This document shows positions 43,299-53,250 of a stretch of DNA of 64,000 nt, one piece after another. This DNA comes from Craspedostauros australis (taxonomy: Eukaryota > Bacillariophyta > Bacillariophyceae > Mastogloiales > Achnanthaceae): assembly GCA_026770025.1 (NCBI GenBank), contig JAMXDE010000023.1:806001-870000 (forward strand), written 5' to 3'. The notes beneath the pieces were generated by a model that was given only the letters and a program-made list of their open reading frames with translations, was not told the origin of the DNA and ran no database searches. Within the stretch, counting starts at the first letter, position 1, and each line of letters begins with the position of its first letter. The position numbers and the translations under genes are program-made.

Positions 43299-46009
43299 TC
43301 AAATTGACACTTGCCGCGATGAGATCTCCTCGCCCCTCTCTACCACGATCATGTCTGAGCTTCGTGCTTTGGTTTTGATTGCGCGAAGTACTGTACCGTC
43401 AATGCAATGTTCTTTAGGTCCCTCTTTTGCGGCACCCGGCTGGTGGCCCTTTCTGTTGTATTCTTCATCATCGTACACGCCGTGTTTGTCGGCACCGTCG
43501 TGTCCATCGTGTTGTGTGCGACGACAGCAAGAACCAAACCACCGCGCCCCGCAGCAGCAGCAGAAGATGGCGATGCAAGGCCAAAGGAAGCGTTCGGCAT
43601 GCTCTATCCCACGTGTCCACATCTTGCTGATGTAGCGGAAACCCCAGTACGTGGGATACTGGCGTTTCTTCTGAAGGTTGTTGAAGAATGTGGAACACAC
43701 GATGGCTACCACACTCGCCAGCAACGTCATGCCAATTTGTCCCCACGCGAAGCGACGGGCGCTGAAGATCAAGGCGGTCGCTCCGGCAGGTGGATGTGTG
43801 ATTCCAAACTTGACCATGGCGCCGATCGCTAGGGCAGTCGCAAGCGACTGGCGTAGCCACGGATCGATGAAACCGTCACATCGGGAAATCCCTTGCCCGA
43901 TGAGCAAAGAGAGGAGTTGTCCTACGATGATGTTGGGTGGCTGCGATGCCGGAGCAGCAGTCAATCCATACTGAAGCGTCATCAGCGCTCCCATGGGCCT
44001 GCGAGGTGCGAAGAGAATGGCATTAAAGACAACTGCAGAGGAACGTGTGTGAGATGGTGGCCGGGCTGATTGATCGAGCGCAGATGAGAGTAAAATCGAT
44101 GACAAGAAACGCTTCAAATGACTTCATCGCCAACAAGCGGGTGTTGAATCGCAAATCACGACCACACGTACCCCAGCACCATGCGATAATCCCGCCCCAA
44201 CAAATCTTCAAACCCTTCGCTTATGTTCGTCAAGATTGAGAGGGTGAGGAAGACGCTGACGAAGATCTTCAGCGCCTGGTCCCAGTTTGATGCCGGCGGA
44301 GCCTTTGTGTTGGCCCCCATGGATTTCTTGAGGTTTGCCAGCAACGCCTTGCGAATTCGCTTGGCTCGGTTGGAAGTCATGATGGACTCGTTGTCGTATT
44401 CGCAACCATCTTGAGGCCCATGGTGGCTCTGGTTAAGGCCAATGTGGGGGCGAGATTGGTACCGATGGTGCCGCAGTTGCTGCTTGCCATGGATCGCCTT
44501 GCGCTTGCGCTGTTGCCCGACCTTGGGAGAGCCCGGTGCTAGATGCATGTTTGGTTCGACACAACCCACGCTGGCTTGGTTATCACTGTTGTTGGCGGCA
44601 GTGTTCATGCTAGTATGTAGAGCTTCGGATGAGAGACAGCACTCGTGCATGCTCTCACAATCCTCGATGTCGAGCTCTTTGATCATCTCCTCGCGTGGTA
44701 GCTCCAGGCTGTACGCTGACGCGATGAACTTGGTCATGTGTCTCAAATACGTTTCATGGACGGTGGTCGATATGGCATCCAGATCAATCCCATCCTCCAC
44801 CATGTACACCACGACGCCCTCCTTCATGTCATGTTGGTGATGCTCGAAGCCGTACAGCTTGGAGATGACCGTCTGAAACGGCACGGCAACTGCCCATTTG
44901 AGACCGCATGCTGCAATCAGCTGCAATCGTTCATCGTACGGTTGATCCGGATCGTTGGCGAGGGGGACGACTTCGCGCCATTGGAGCGGGTTGTCTTCGC
45001 TGTGGGCGTGCTGGTGCCTGCTGGAGAAAGGTCGGCCTTGCAGGTTGGTCAGGTTGAGCTGGCTTGTGAGTGGTGAGAGTAAGCGTCGAGTGCGCGAGAA
45101 GGTCGACTGGTCCAGCTCTCGAGAATCATCACGCTTGAGCTGGCGACTGCTGCTACCGACGTCTCGGTCGCTCCAGAACCCGAACAGCTCCTTGCCCTTC
45201 GTTCCTTCGAACAGCTGCCGTCGATCAGAGATGCTGAGGCGGAGTTTGCTTCTTTTCTGACCGCTGTTGTCGCCAGACGTGCCGCCACCATGAGGTGGCC
45301 TGACCGCACTGCGCTTCCTGACGAGACCCATGGGGAAGGAAAGTTGGTCATTCGTGCTTGGTGCTTCTGTCCACAGCGCGCCCGTGAGGCCACAGCCTGG
45401 TGCGAGCGGGGCCGCCTCGATGTGACCTGCATGGTCCTTATGGATGAGGCTTGCCCTTGCGTCGGCAATGTCGGCATTGCCGGTGTGAAGGAATCCGGGA
45501 TTTGCTGCCCAGCCATCCTGGACACGGATCAGATGCGTGCCCTCGTCGTTCATCACCCACATCTCGACGAGGGCGATGCCCTTTCCGAGTGACGTGACTT
45601 CCCGCAGTGCTTGGCTGAGGAAGCTATTGGGTTGCATGGCATGCGAAGACACCGAGCTTCCCGTCGTCACGTCATCAAACGTTGAAGTGAACGGCTCCGA
45701 CAGAGTCCTGGGATTGCTCCTGTTTGGCGGTGGAGCGCTTGGCGGAGTGTTTGCGCCGAGAGGAGGATGGGGAATTGGAGCATTAGCCGCAGCATTGGTT
45801 GCGGCATCAATGTCAACGTCGCCTTGTTTGTCATTGCTGTTGTGGTCGCTAAGAACGGTGGCGTCGCTGCTCCTTCGTTCGTTGGCGTTGTTGTTGGCGC
45901 TGTCGTTGATGCCGACACTTCCCATGCTCACAGTGCGGCGAAAACCAGCATCCTTCCTCACGATGTTGTCGTTGTCGTTCCTTGTTGGTGTCATGTTGAT
46001 GCTCTGCAT
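43299..46009 (-). CDS. GAF-like plus HPP integral-membrane protein, two exons
   Basis: Minus-strand exon 1 runs 46009-44172 and exon 2 43998-43299, with a 173-nt intron (44171-43999, GTACGT...CGCAG); the join reads RMVLGPMGALMTLQYG in frame. The C-terminal part is an HPP domain: four hydrophobic segments with the signature THPPAGATALIF. HPP proteins of plants have been linked to plastid nitrite transport. Upstream is a long low-complexity N-terminus and a segment like a GAF domain (LIAACGLKWAVAVPFQ, then GVVVYMVEDG), then a basic linker before the first membrane helix (KIFVSVFLTLSILTN). This suggests a regulated membrane transporter or sensor. ATG 46009 is the first in frame. The hydrophilic C-terminal tail after YISKMW may be partly mis-called. 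Confidence 0.75.
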
Positions 46010-47976
46010 TGAATGTGACGACTGCTGCCACCTGCGCTGCCGTTCTCGCACAAGTGCGCGTGCGAGAATGAATCAGGTAGTGAAAGTATCGCGCGCGGTG
46101 AATTGTGGTCAAGGCGCCCGAGGCTGAGGTGCCTGCTGAGTGGCTTCCCTCCTTTGGTGCTTGGATCGTTGTTGCGTGTCATCGTGCATCCCGCCCGCGG
46201 TATCTGACGCAGTCTTCCTGTGGTAGTTGTTGACGCTCGTCGTCTTCTCTCTGCATCTTGTTTACATCTTGTTTACATCTTGTCCGCATCTTGTCTGTGT
46301 TTGGTGATGTTGACTCGGGAAGATCGCACGCCTTTGCATCGCACGGACCGGACTGCTCCGCGCGATCACGATGCACAAACAGATGATTGAGTGACACAAA
46401 GTGGATCCCCTCCCTTCGGCAAATTGTGTCATTGATACGAATAGCGTGAAACGTTTTTATGGACCCATGATGCAGTCCACCTCAATCAATCCTGTCCACG
46501 ATTGCTTCTGCTTCAACGTTGCCTTGGCGAATCCACAGAAAAAAGCATGTGGCGACGTGTTCTGTGATGTGCACAGAGAACAGCAGAATCAACCAAGCGA
46601 TGATACCGGAGAGAGCAAGAGAGAGGAAACAACTTTTGCCTTCCACGTTTGCGGGACGGTGTAGTCGTACCTATGTGCCCGTCCCATCTCCGTGAGGCCG
46701 ATCTGTTCGACGATCTGCTGGACTCCAGTTGAACTCGCACATCTGTGAGCGTGGATACGAGCCGCTGCATGCCATTTTCTCTATCTGGAGAGAGACATGC
46801 GCTCTGGAAAGCATCGCATTTCTCCTCAGGTGTCTTGGTGGCGACATCATCGCTGTAACTCGTTGCTGTGTTGCGTCATGCGGACTCAAGCGGGTCTCAA
46901 ACAAACAGGTGCAGCCAACGTTTTTGAATATTTCTGGATATTTTCGCATCAAATTATGAGCCGCCTCCGCGAAGCGTTCACATGCGAGAAATGAAATTCT
47001 CAATTTTCCGAAGGCGGTTATTATGACGTTGACTTCCCCCATTTCATTGAGGGGGTCAGATGAATCTTGCGCCCTCCATGAAGCGATCTGATTGGCCAAT
47101 ATGATCAGGCTATGAATCTCTCAATCTTACCACCACCTCCAATGTCGCTGCCAAGCCAGCCGCTGGTCGTATTTTTCTGTGCATTGTGCCAGTGCTGTGA
47201 GCAAAAGTTCCTGGCGGGTCATTGGCACCACGAAGCACCAAAACCAACAGAGGACGGCCACGCGCGTTCGGCGAACGCGATTTTTTGGATTTTCAGGTGG
47301 AGGGGACGTAGCAACGTCAGTCTTCGACGGGAGGTATTGGAACGTTTCGCTTCGGGTGGACCAAAACGTGACCATGTTTGATGAAACGAAACAAACGCAC
47401 GAACACGGTGGAACAATGCACTCTCTCTCCTCTCCCTCCCTCTCCATCGTCGGTTGTCGATGGGGGTATCATCGCTCGTATTCTGCCTCGTACTCGTTTG
47501 GAGAGAGGCACTCGAGAGCAATCCGGATCACTCTTGCTTTCATCGCGTCAGTGGAAGAACTTTCTCGGAGAGTTTCTGTTTGGTGGAGGGGACGCCAATC
47601 TTGGGCGAAAGCGTGACTGTGGTCCGTTAACTCCGAGGACACAGCCCCTTGGGCCCAGTTGCCACCAACCACCACTGCGAGCGATGGTAGAACCCTCGTC
47701 GAACGAATCACTTGCGATGGTCACGCCACCCTCACGGCCAACGACTGTTTGTGACAATTCCAACCAATGAAAGCGCAAGCGAAACAGGTCGGTCCCGTCT
47801 TTCAAAGTGCCTGGGGCTTCCGGTAAAACGGACTATCGGACTAACGGACAACAACACAATTGCTTTTACGGACATTTGCAGCCATGAATGCGAGTTATTT
47901 AGTCGCGGTTTGGATGTCGTCTCCGACAGTTTTTAGTTTCAATCCGTGATTGAAATGTCTCTCAGCTGCAGCGAAA
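46010..47976. other. Intergenic, no supported gene
   Basis: About 2 kb. Short open frames on both strands (for example 46671-47099 minus, 47378-47770 plus) overlap each other and show no domain. A ttgtttacatcttg word repeats near 46258-46290. The last part is the left flank of the Harbinger-like element. Confidence 0.4.
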
Positions 47977-47982
47977 CAAAAC

Positions 47983-48154
47983 GTGCCCTAATTTAGGGCA
48001 CGTGTTGAAAAGGTGCCCTATTTAGAGCACGTTTTGAAAAGATGCCCTATTTAGGGCACGTTTTGAAAAGATGCCCTATTTAGAGCACGTTTTGAAAAGG
48101 TGCCCTATTTAGAGCACGTTTTGAAAAGATGCCCTATTTAGGGCACGTTTTCAC
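47983..48154 (+). repeat. Left array: six 29-bp units around the palindrome GTGCCCTATTTAGGGCAC
   Basis: Units consist of an 18-19-bp palindrome followed by GTTTTGAAAAG. Variation is mainly at the first base (G or A) and one base of the right half (AGAGCAC or AGGGCAC). There is no unique spacer. Confidence 0.9.
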
Positions 48155-48452
48155 AGTAGCCCAGAAGCGTGGGGCACATCTCGAGGAAGCATCTTTGGAG
48201 AGTGATGTCCTGCAATCAGCGTGGATGGTTTTGGGTGTGCTCTATTTTAGTCTACTTTAACACGACTCATCACCCACAAAACTCCACAACTAGTGTTGTC
48301 GCTTGCAAGCTCAACGCATTTTCCGTTCTTTGCAGGGAGTAGGGAGAGAGTGCCTAATTTCGCGCTCCACTGCCCTTGTCCACACAACTATCAGAGACAT
48401 CATTGGAGAACTAGTTGCACAATATCAGGAATCCATACTGCAGTACTCTACT

Positions 48453-49529
48453 CTATTTTGTTTTCGATGCACCCTTTCTTCGGAGTGCCTCTATCTTGTC
48501 ATTCTTTGACTGCTCTCTATTGCTCAAATAGTTCTTGTATTTGCGGAGGCGCTGCTCTTGTGCCACATGATTTCTGAATTTGGCCATTGGCACTGTTTGG
48601 AACACCTCCTTGGAGTCATAGAATTGCCGAATTGTCATGCCATTGCCTTCGTTGTTCTTCATTGCAGTTTTCAGAGATGTTTGGATATCTGATCCCTCCC
48701 ATTGTGGTTCTCCAAGATGGTTCGTTGCTGGTTTTGTGTGATTGTTTGCATAGTTGTCAAAAGCACGCTGGTCAATCTCTTTCCGTTCATCATTTGCGGC
48801 AATCTGTCGTCGGAGGGTATTCAGACGACCTGCAAATTTTGCTGGATCATACTTTGAAAGCTCCGGTATCATATGATAGACTTCCCGTGGTGGAGGAGGA
48901 TTGTTTTCTTTTTGCTTCTGGCCTCGCTTTTGTCCCACCTTTGAAATGTCTCCTCTGACGATGGCTTCACGAAGCAATTCCTTTGCCTTGCTGTGGCGCC
49001 ATTCAACAGCAGGCTCGATGAATGCCAGTTTTGAGGTGCCTGTTGGGTTGGTTTTCCGTGGCAGTGCAGCTGGCTTTGCACAAGCCATCCTGTTTCTTGT
49101 TGCAACAAGATTTGATGATGGGCGTGCTGACTTGGTTGTGCACCTTGATGGTATCTGCCGATGAGTGTCCATACCTTGCTGCATTGGAGGGGTTGGCGTT
49201 GAAGCATGGGGCGTCGAGGAAATTCTCCTGTTGCCCTGGATGGATGTTGTTTGAGGCGTGGTCTTGGTGTTCACGCGCAGACGCCCTGCTGACAGGCATG
49301 GGGTGGTCTTCCTTGTACTTGGTGGCCTGTTCTTGTGGTGTGCCATTGTTGTTGTGGTCGATGCCTGTGCCTCCTTTGAGGTGTCTTGGTTTTGTTTTGT
49401 CATCACCATGATGCACCCCTCTGTTTTTGAAACATGTGCGTGTGTGATTTCATGGATCAAGTTTCCTGTGATCCTCGATCTCTCTGTTTCCGATGTGGGT
49501 TGTGGCATTGGCCCGCTGTCGCTGTCCAT
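48453..49529 (-). CDS. Harbinger-associated ORF, function unknown (358 aa)
   Basis: Single minus-strand frame with ATG at 49529. The first ~170 residues are Thr/Pro/Ser-rich and probably disordered. The C-terminal half has a conserved-looking block: AVEWRHSKAKELLREAIVRGDI, then VYHMIPELSKYDPAKFAGRLNTLRRQI, then a charged C-terminus (RLRKYKNYL). Blocks of the form W-x2-S-x-AK-x2-L then a YxxF/RLxxLRxxI are common in diatom transposon-linked proteins in my reading, but I cannot name the family. It probably serves the element, perhaps as DNA-binding partner. Confidence 0.65.
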   Translation of the reverse strand: MDSDSGPMPQPTSETERSRITGNLIHEITHAHVSKTEGCIMVMTKQNQDTSKEAQASTTTTMAHHKNRPPSTRKTTPCLSAGRLRVNTKTTPQTTSIQGNRRISSTPHASTPTPPMQQGMDTHRQIPSRCTTKSARPSSNLVATRNRMACAKPAALPRKTNPTGTSKLAFIEPAVEWRHSKAKELLREAIVRGDISKVGQKRGQKQKENNPPPPREVYHMIPELSKYDPAKFAGRLNTLRRQIAANDERKEIDQRAFDNYANNHTKPATNHLGEPQWEGSDIQTSLKTAMKNNEGNGMTIRQFYDSKEVFQTVPMAKFRNHVAQEQRLRKYKNYLSNREQSKNDKIEALRRKGASKTK

Positions 49530-49883
49530 TTCTTCTGGCGATGTCTCTTGGTTGTGGTGACGCCGCCTTCTGTGGGGCTAATTTAGTACCTGCCAACAGC
49601 TGAGGAAAATGCAAACTGTATCGTTGGTTCGAACGTCAGGACAGGGCACGAGGTCGTCCGTGGTGCGTGAGGACGGACAGAGAGAGTCCTGGACATGCTC
49701 CTCGACGGTTTGATTGGCAGCAAGGTTCGTACGTCGAGCTGCTGTGTGGTTGTGCCACTGAACATCGTCAGGTTTCGATTGGCATCGTCGTGGGTTGTTG
49801 CCGGTTATTGTTTCTTCGCCGCTGGGCCGGCGTTGCTTCATTGTGGTGGTTGATGCTCTCAAATTCGCGTCTTGATCATAATC

Positions 49884-51721
49884 ATGCCATCGACACCACC
49901 GAAACAGACACCACCACCATACGCCAGCCCGCAGCGCATCCGCCTGCCAACGTGTGTCCTTGCCTCCCTTGCTCAAGACATCGAAGACGAAGGAGGTATC
50001 CAGCATTTCAACCGTCTTGGAAAGCAGCCAACGAAGATACTCTGCGACAGGAATCCGGAACTCTACGGCGAAAAACTGTCTGCTCGTCGGAATGCCATCC
50101 GCAAGAAAGTAGTCAAGTGGAAGCAACTCAACACCATTGACTACGAGCAGAAAGTAATCAAGGCTCTTGGCATCAAGAGAAATAGAGGACCACAACAGCT
50201 GCAGAGAACGCCATCCACAAGCAACAGTATTGATGATCTGACATCCAGCATCCAACATCTCAGCTTGTCATCGCCAAATCAAACCAAATACGCACTGTCT
50301 GTGAAGCCAACGCCATCGTCGAGCAGACTCATCAGTCCAAAATCATTGCTGCATACCCCACAGCATCAATTGAAGATGGATTCAAGCCAAGGAAACATTG
50401 GTGGGTCCCTTACATTGTCTGCAATGCAATGAAACACAATGCAACCCCCCCCCCCCCCCCCCCCAACTCACACCACCTTGCTTCTTTGTCATCATCTTTC
50501 CCTCTTCTTATCCACAGCAACCACGACCGTTGACATCGCAAATTTTCATGCGAATCGAGAAGTGAAGGTGGTGCCTCTGACTAACATCCCTGCCATCAAA
50601 TCCCGTGCCAACCACAACATCTCCATGTTCCAAGGATACATGATCATATGTCAGATCGAACAACGAGTCACCCGGGCCTACAACAACATTGAGGTGTACA
50701 TGGCACAGATCATTGCCAACAATGAGGTGCTCATCACACTACCAGCCATCGAACACGCGTTTTTCGAAAATCGTGAAGACTTTGCCAAGAAGCTGACACC
50801 TGATGAGCTCGCAGGCTTAGACAACGCCATCAACAAGCTCCCAAAGAGTGGAGGGCCAGAACTCAAACAGATACGTCTGATCTTCCCCAGCGATCATGTA
50901 TTGGACGTGACCGAGATTCAGGAGGACTCCGAGGATGGCATCATCGACCCCAAACTGATCCGTGCAAAGTGGAAAGAGACACCCAGCTCTGGCGTTTCTG
51001 AGCGATACGTTGTGTGGAAGGTTGCACGCGCAGATATCGAACCTGAGAAACGCGGTCCTGCGCAGAAGATCCGCAAGAGCCGTCTTGCTCGCCAGCTGAG
51101 TGGAGAAGACGATGAAGGTATGCTTTGATGGGGCTTTGCATGCATGAAGAGTGCTCTACGTCCTAATCGTTCTAACCATCACATTCAAATTGGCTCGACT
51201 TGACTCTCTCACTGTTCACAATCATAGGCTGCAATGGGACTGACGCACCATCCATGTACGATGAGTACACAGTTGCATCTGAGATGAGCTCGAAATGCAA
51301 CATCTCCGCCAACACACCAGCCCCTTTCCCAGTCCACAGCTCCTCCAATTTCCGTGGGGGAGCTCGGACCAACGAAATCCACCAACCTCTCGCAGTTTCT
51401 TCAGCGGGTGGCATCCCTCCAGTGCAGGAAGCTCCCCCAGCAAACAATTCGTACAACCCTCAAGCATATAGAGCATTTGAAACATCTAGTGGAGATGGGG
51501 ACAGCGCTCTCTCTTCTTTGGCTGTTGCTGCTGCACAAGAGCCATCAAGCCAGTATGCATCAACAGAAGACAGCTCCTCGCATGATTCGGAAGTTCTCGC
51601 ACTTGCCAGTCAAGCAATTGCGAGCATGCGGAGCCACATCGCAGACGGTCAGCACACTCTCGACTTCATGATGCATGATGAGACCATGCAGAACAAGCGA
51701 TTCAAAAGCGGGGAACCATAA
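49884..51721 (+). CDS. Three-exon gene inside the Harbinger-like element, function unknown (~540 aa)
   Basis: Exons 49884-50400, 50518-51117 and 51228-51721, with introns of 117 nt (GTGGGT...CCACAG) and 110 nt (GTATGC...ATCATAG). Both joins keep the frame (G|CA gives Ala, G|GC gives Gly). Exon 1 has a block (LAQDIEDEGGI...ILCDRNPELYGEKLSARRNA then KKVVKWKQL) that could be a small helical DNA-binding unit. Exon 2 has a mixed alpha/beta segment with VYMAQIIANNEVLITLP and RYVVWKVARAD, and a basic end. Exon 3 is Ser/Ala/Gln-rich. No known domain is recognised. ATG at 49872 in the same frame is an alternative start. It lies antisense to and between the other two genes of the element. Confidence 0.65.
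50445..50464 (+). repeat. Poly-C tract of 20 in an intron
   Basis: An uninterrupted run of 20 C lies within the first intron of the three-exon gene, about 53 nt before its 3' splice site. It may be a sequencing or assembly soft spot as well as a part of the polypyrimidine region. Confidence 0.9.
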
Positions 51722-51878
51722 CCAATCAATTTAGCATGCGACACTTCATTGTAGCATTTTTCTATACATGGTAAGATCCACAGTTTTGCGGAGCACACAA
51801 TCACACGCATCAACAATAATATCTAAAAGTTGGCATTCCAAGAAACAGTAGTACTCTATTGATGTCTGCTTTATGTGC

Positions 51879-52865
51879 TCAGACGTATGTATCGAAGATT
51901 GGCTGTTCAAGTTCCATTTTGTATTGGCACAGAACGCAGACGGCCTCAAAGCAGGTGGAGAATTTTGGCACTTTGTGTCGGAATTTGCTGCTGCACACAC
52001 CGAAGGTCTTTGTGAGATTGTTGAATGCCTCCACACGCATGCGCGCTCGCGCTTTGAACTTTGCAACTTCTGGGCTGTCATCGGTGTTCGGTGTGCTGAG
52101 GATTGTTGGATACCCAACATACCCATTGTCAGCAATGCCCATCTTTCCTATGGATTCGAGTTTCTGCTTCAGACCGTGGTCTTTGAATATAGATACATCG
52201 TTTGTTCCTGCTTTGAATGGCCCATTCATCCAAATCAACCGACTCTCTGAAACTGCCAATGCTAGTTCATAGTTCATCCCTGCACGATGAAACTTGTGTG
52301 AATAGTAGGTCTTGTCTTGTGGCAGTGTGGGATGGTTTGGTTCCTCAATGCGACAGTGGGTACCATCAACACACACAACCCAGATGTCGCTATGGTAGTT
52401 GTGAGCTGGCCAAATGATCTTTTGGGCTTTCAGAGCTTGCACCTTCTCAAGATAGTGCCATGTGTGTGCTCGAAGAGTCTTTGAGCTCAAGGCGAATGTT
52501 GCCTCTCGTCCATCCTCTGTCTGATATGTCTTGATGAAGTGAAGGGCCATCAGCAATCGCTCTACTTTGATGGTTGATGGATCCATTCTGGCAGCAGCCA
52601 CTTTTGTTGTCTGGAGATCCTCGAAGACTTGGCAGCATACTGCCGGGGATACACCAAAGTGAGCTCGAAACCGGTTGGCGTTGGTGTTGCTCCCAGCCTT
52701 GACTCGATTGATCTGCTTGTCGGTGTACAGCAGGCGCAAGCCAAGCATCATGGCTTCATGATGGGTGAACTGTATTGTTGGGTTCATGACTGCACGGTTG
52801 CAGATGGGTGTTGGTTGCTTGGTTTGTGGCAATGTGTTTGGTTCATGTGGAGCCACCTCCCTCAT
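51879..52865 (-). CDS. Harbinger/PIF-type DDE transposase (328 aa)
   Basis: The fold matches DDE_Tnp_4 transposases related to HARBI1: an N-terminal helical region (HFGVSPAVCCQVFEDL), then WVVCVDGTHCRIEEP with the first Asp, GTNDVSIFKD, IADNGYVGYP with the second Asp, and RMRVEAFNNLTKTFG with the Glu. The triad therefore appears complete and the frame is uninterrupted, so it may be active. It would cut the element out and reinsert it. The length (328 aa) is near that usual for the family. The start at 52865 is the first in-frame ATG. No intron is needed. Confidence 0.88.
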   Translation of the reverse strand: MREVAPHEPNTLPQTKQPTPICNRAVMNPTIQFTHHEAMMLGLRLLYTDKQINRVKAGSNTNANRFRAHFGVSPAVCCQVFEDLQTTKVAAARMDPSTIKVERLLMALHFIKTYQTEDGREATFALSSKTLRAHTWHYLEKVQALKAQKIIWPAHNYHSDIWVVCVDGTHCRIEEPNHPTLPQDKTYYSHKFHRAGMNYELALAVSESRLIWMNGPFKAGTNDVSIFKDHGLKQKLESIGKMGIADNGYVGYPTILSTPNTDDSPEVAKFKARARMRVEAFNNLTKTFGVCSSKFRHKVPKFSTCFEAVCVLCQYKMELEQPIFDTYV

Positions 52866-53051
52866 GTTTCAGCATTGACTTTGGCAGTCCCAGCGCAAGC
52901 AGAGTGTTGCACAGTCCTGTGCAGTTGCTGTCACGTTGAATTGACGCGACGTTGATAATCCTCCACTGTCGTGTCGCTGCGTGCGGGGTTGCTGCTGCTC
53001 CGTCTGTCATCTGGCTGTCTCCGAACAGCGACACGTGGGTGCGAGGGCAAC

Positions 53052-53250
53052 GTGCCCTAAATAGGGCACGTTTTGAAAAGGTGCCCTATTTAGAGCACGT
53101 TTTGAAAAGATGCCCTATTTAGAGCACGTTTTGAAAAGGTGCCCTATTTAGAGCACGTTTTGAAAAGATGCCCTAAATAGGGCACGTTTTGAAAAGGTGC
53201 CCTATTTAGAGCACGTTTTGAAAAAGGTGCCCTAAATAGGGCATCTTTTG
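53052..53250 (+). repeat. Right array: seven 29-bp palindromic units
   Basis: Same unit and same orientation (judged by the GTTTTGAAAAG spacer) as the left array. Some units have the centre AAAT in place of TTTA (CCCTAAATAGGG). The last unit is altered to GGGCATCTTTTG, which makes the outer end mirror the left end. Confidence 0.9.

Larger units (their letters stand above)
47977..53250. mobile_element. Harbinger-like DNA transposon with three genes and palindromic arrays at both ends
   Basis: About 5.3 kb. Outer ends read inward as CAAAACGTGCCCTA (left) and CAAAAGATGCCCTATTTAGG (right), an imperfect terminal inverted repeat. Each end has an array of 29-bp units. Inside are a DDE transposase (minus, 52865-51879), a three-exon gene (plus, 49884-51721) and a third ORF (minus, 49529-48453). 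Two or more genes (transposase plus a DNA-binding protein) are usual in Harbinger elements; the identity of the other two here is open. No clean target duplication is seen (aaa on the left, aca on the right), so the exact ends are uncertain. Confidence 0.75.

Noticed and set aside
47983-48154. CRISPR-like array of 29-bp repeats
   Set aside because: Units are directly tandem with no unique spacers, the context is eukaryotic, and the same array bounds a DNA transposon.
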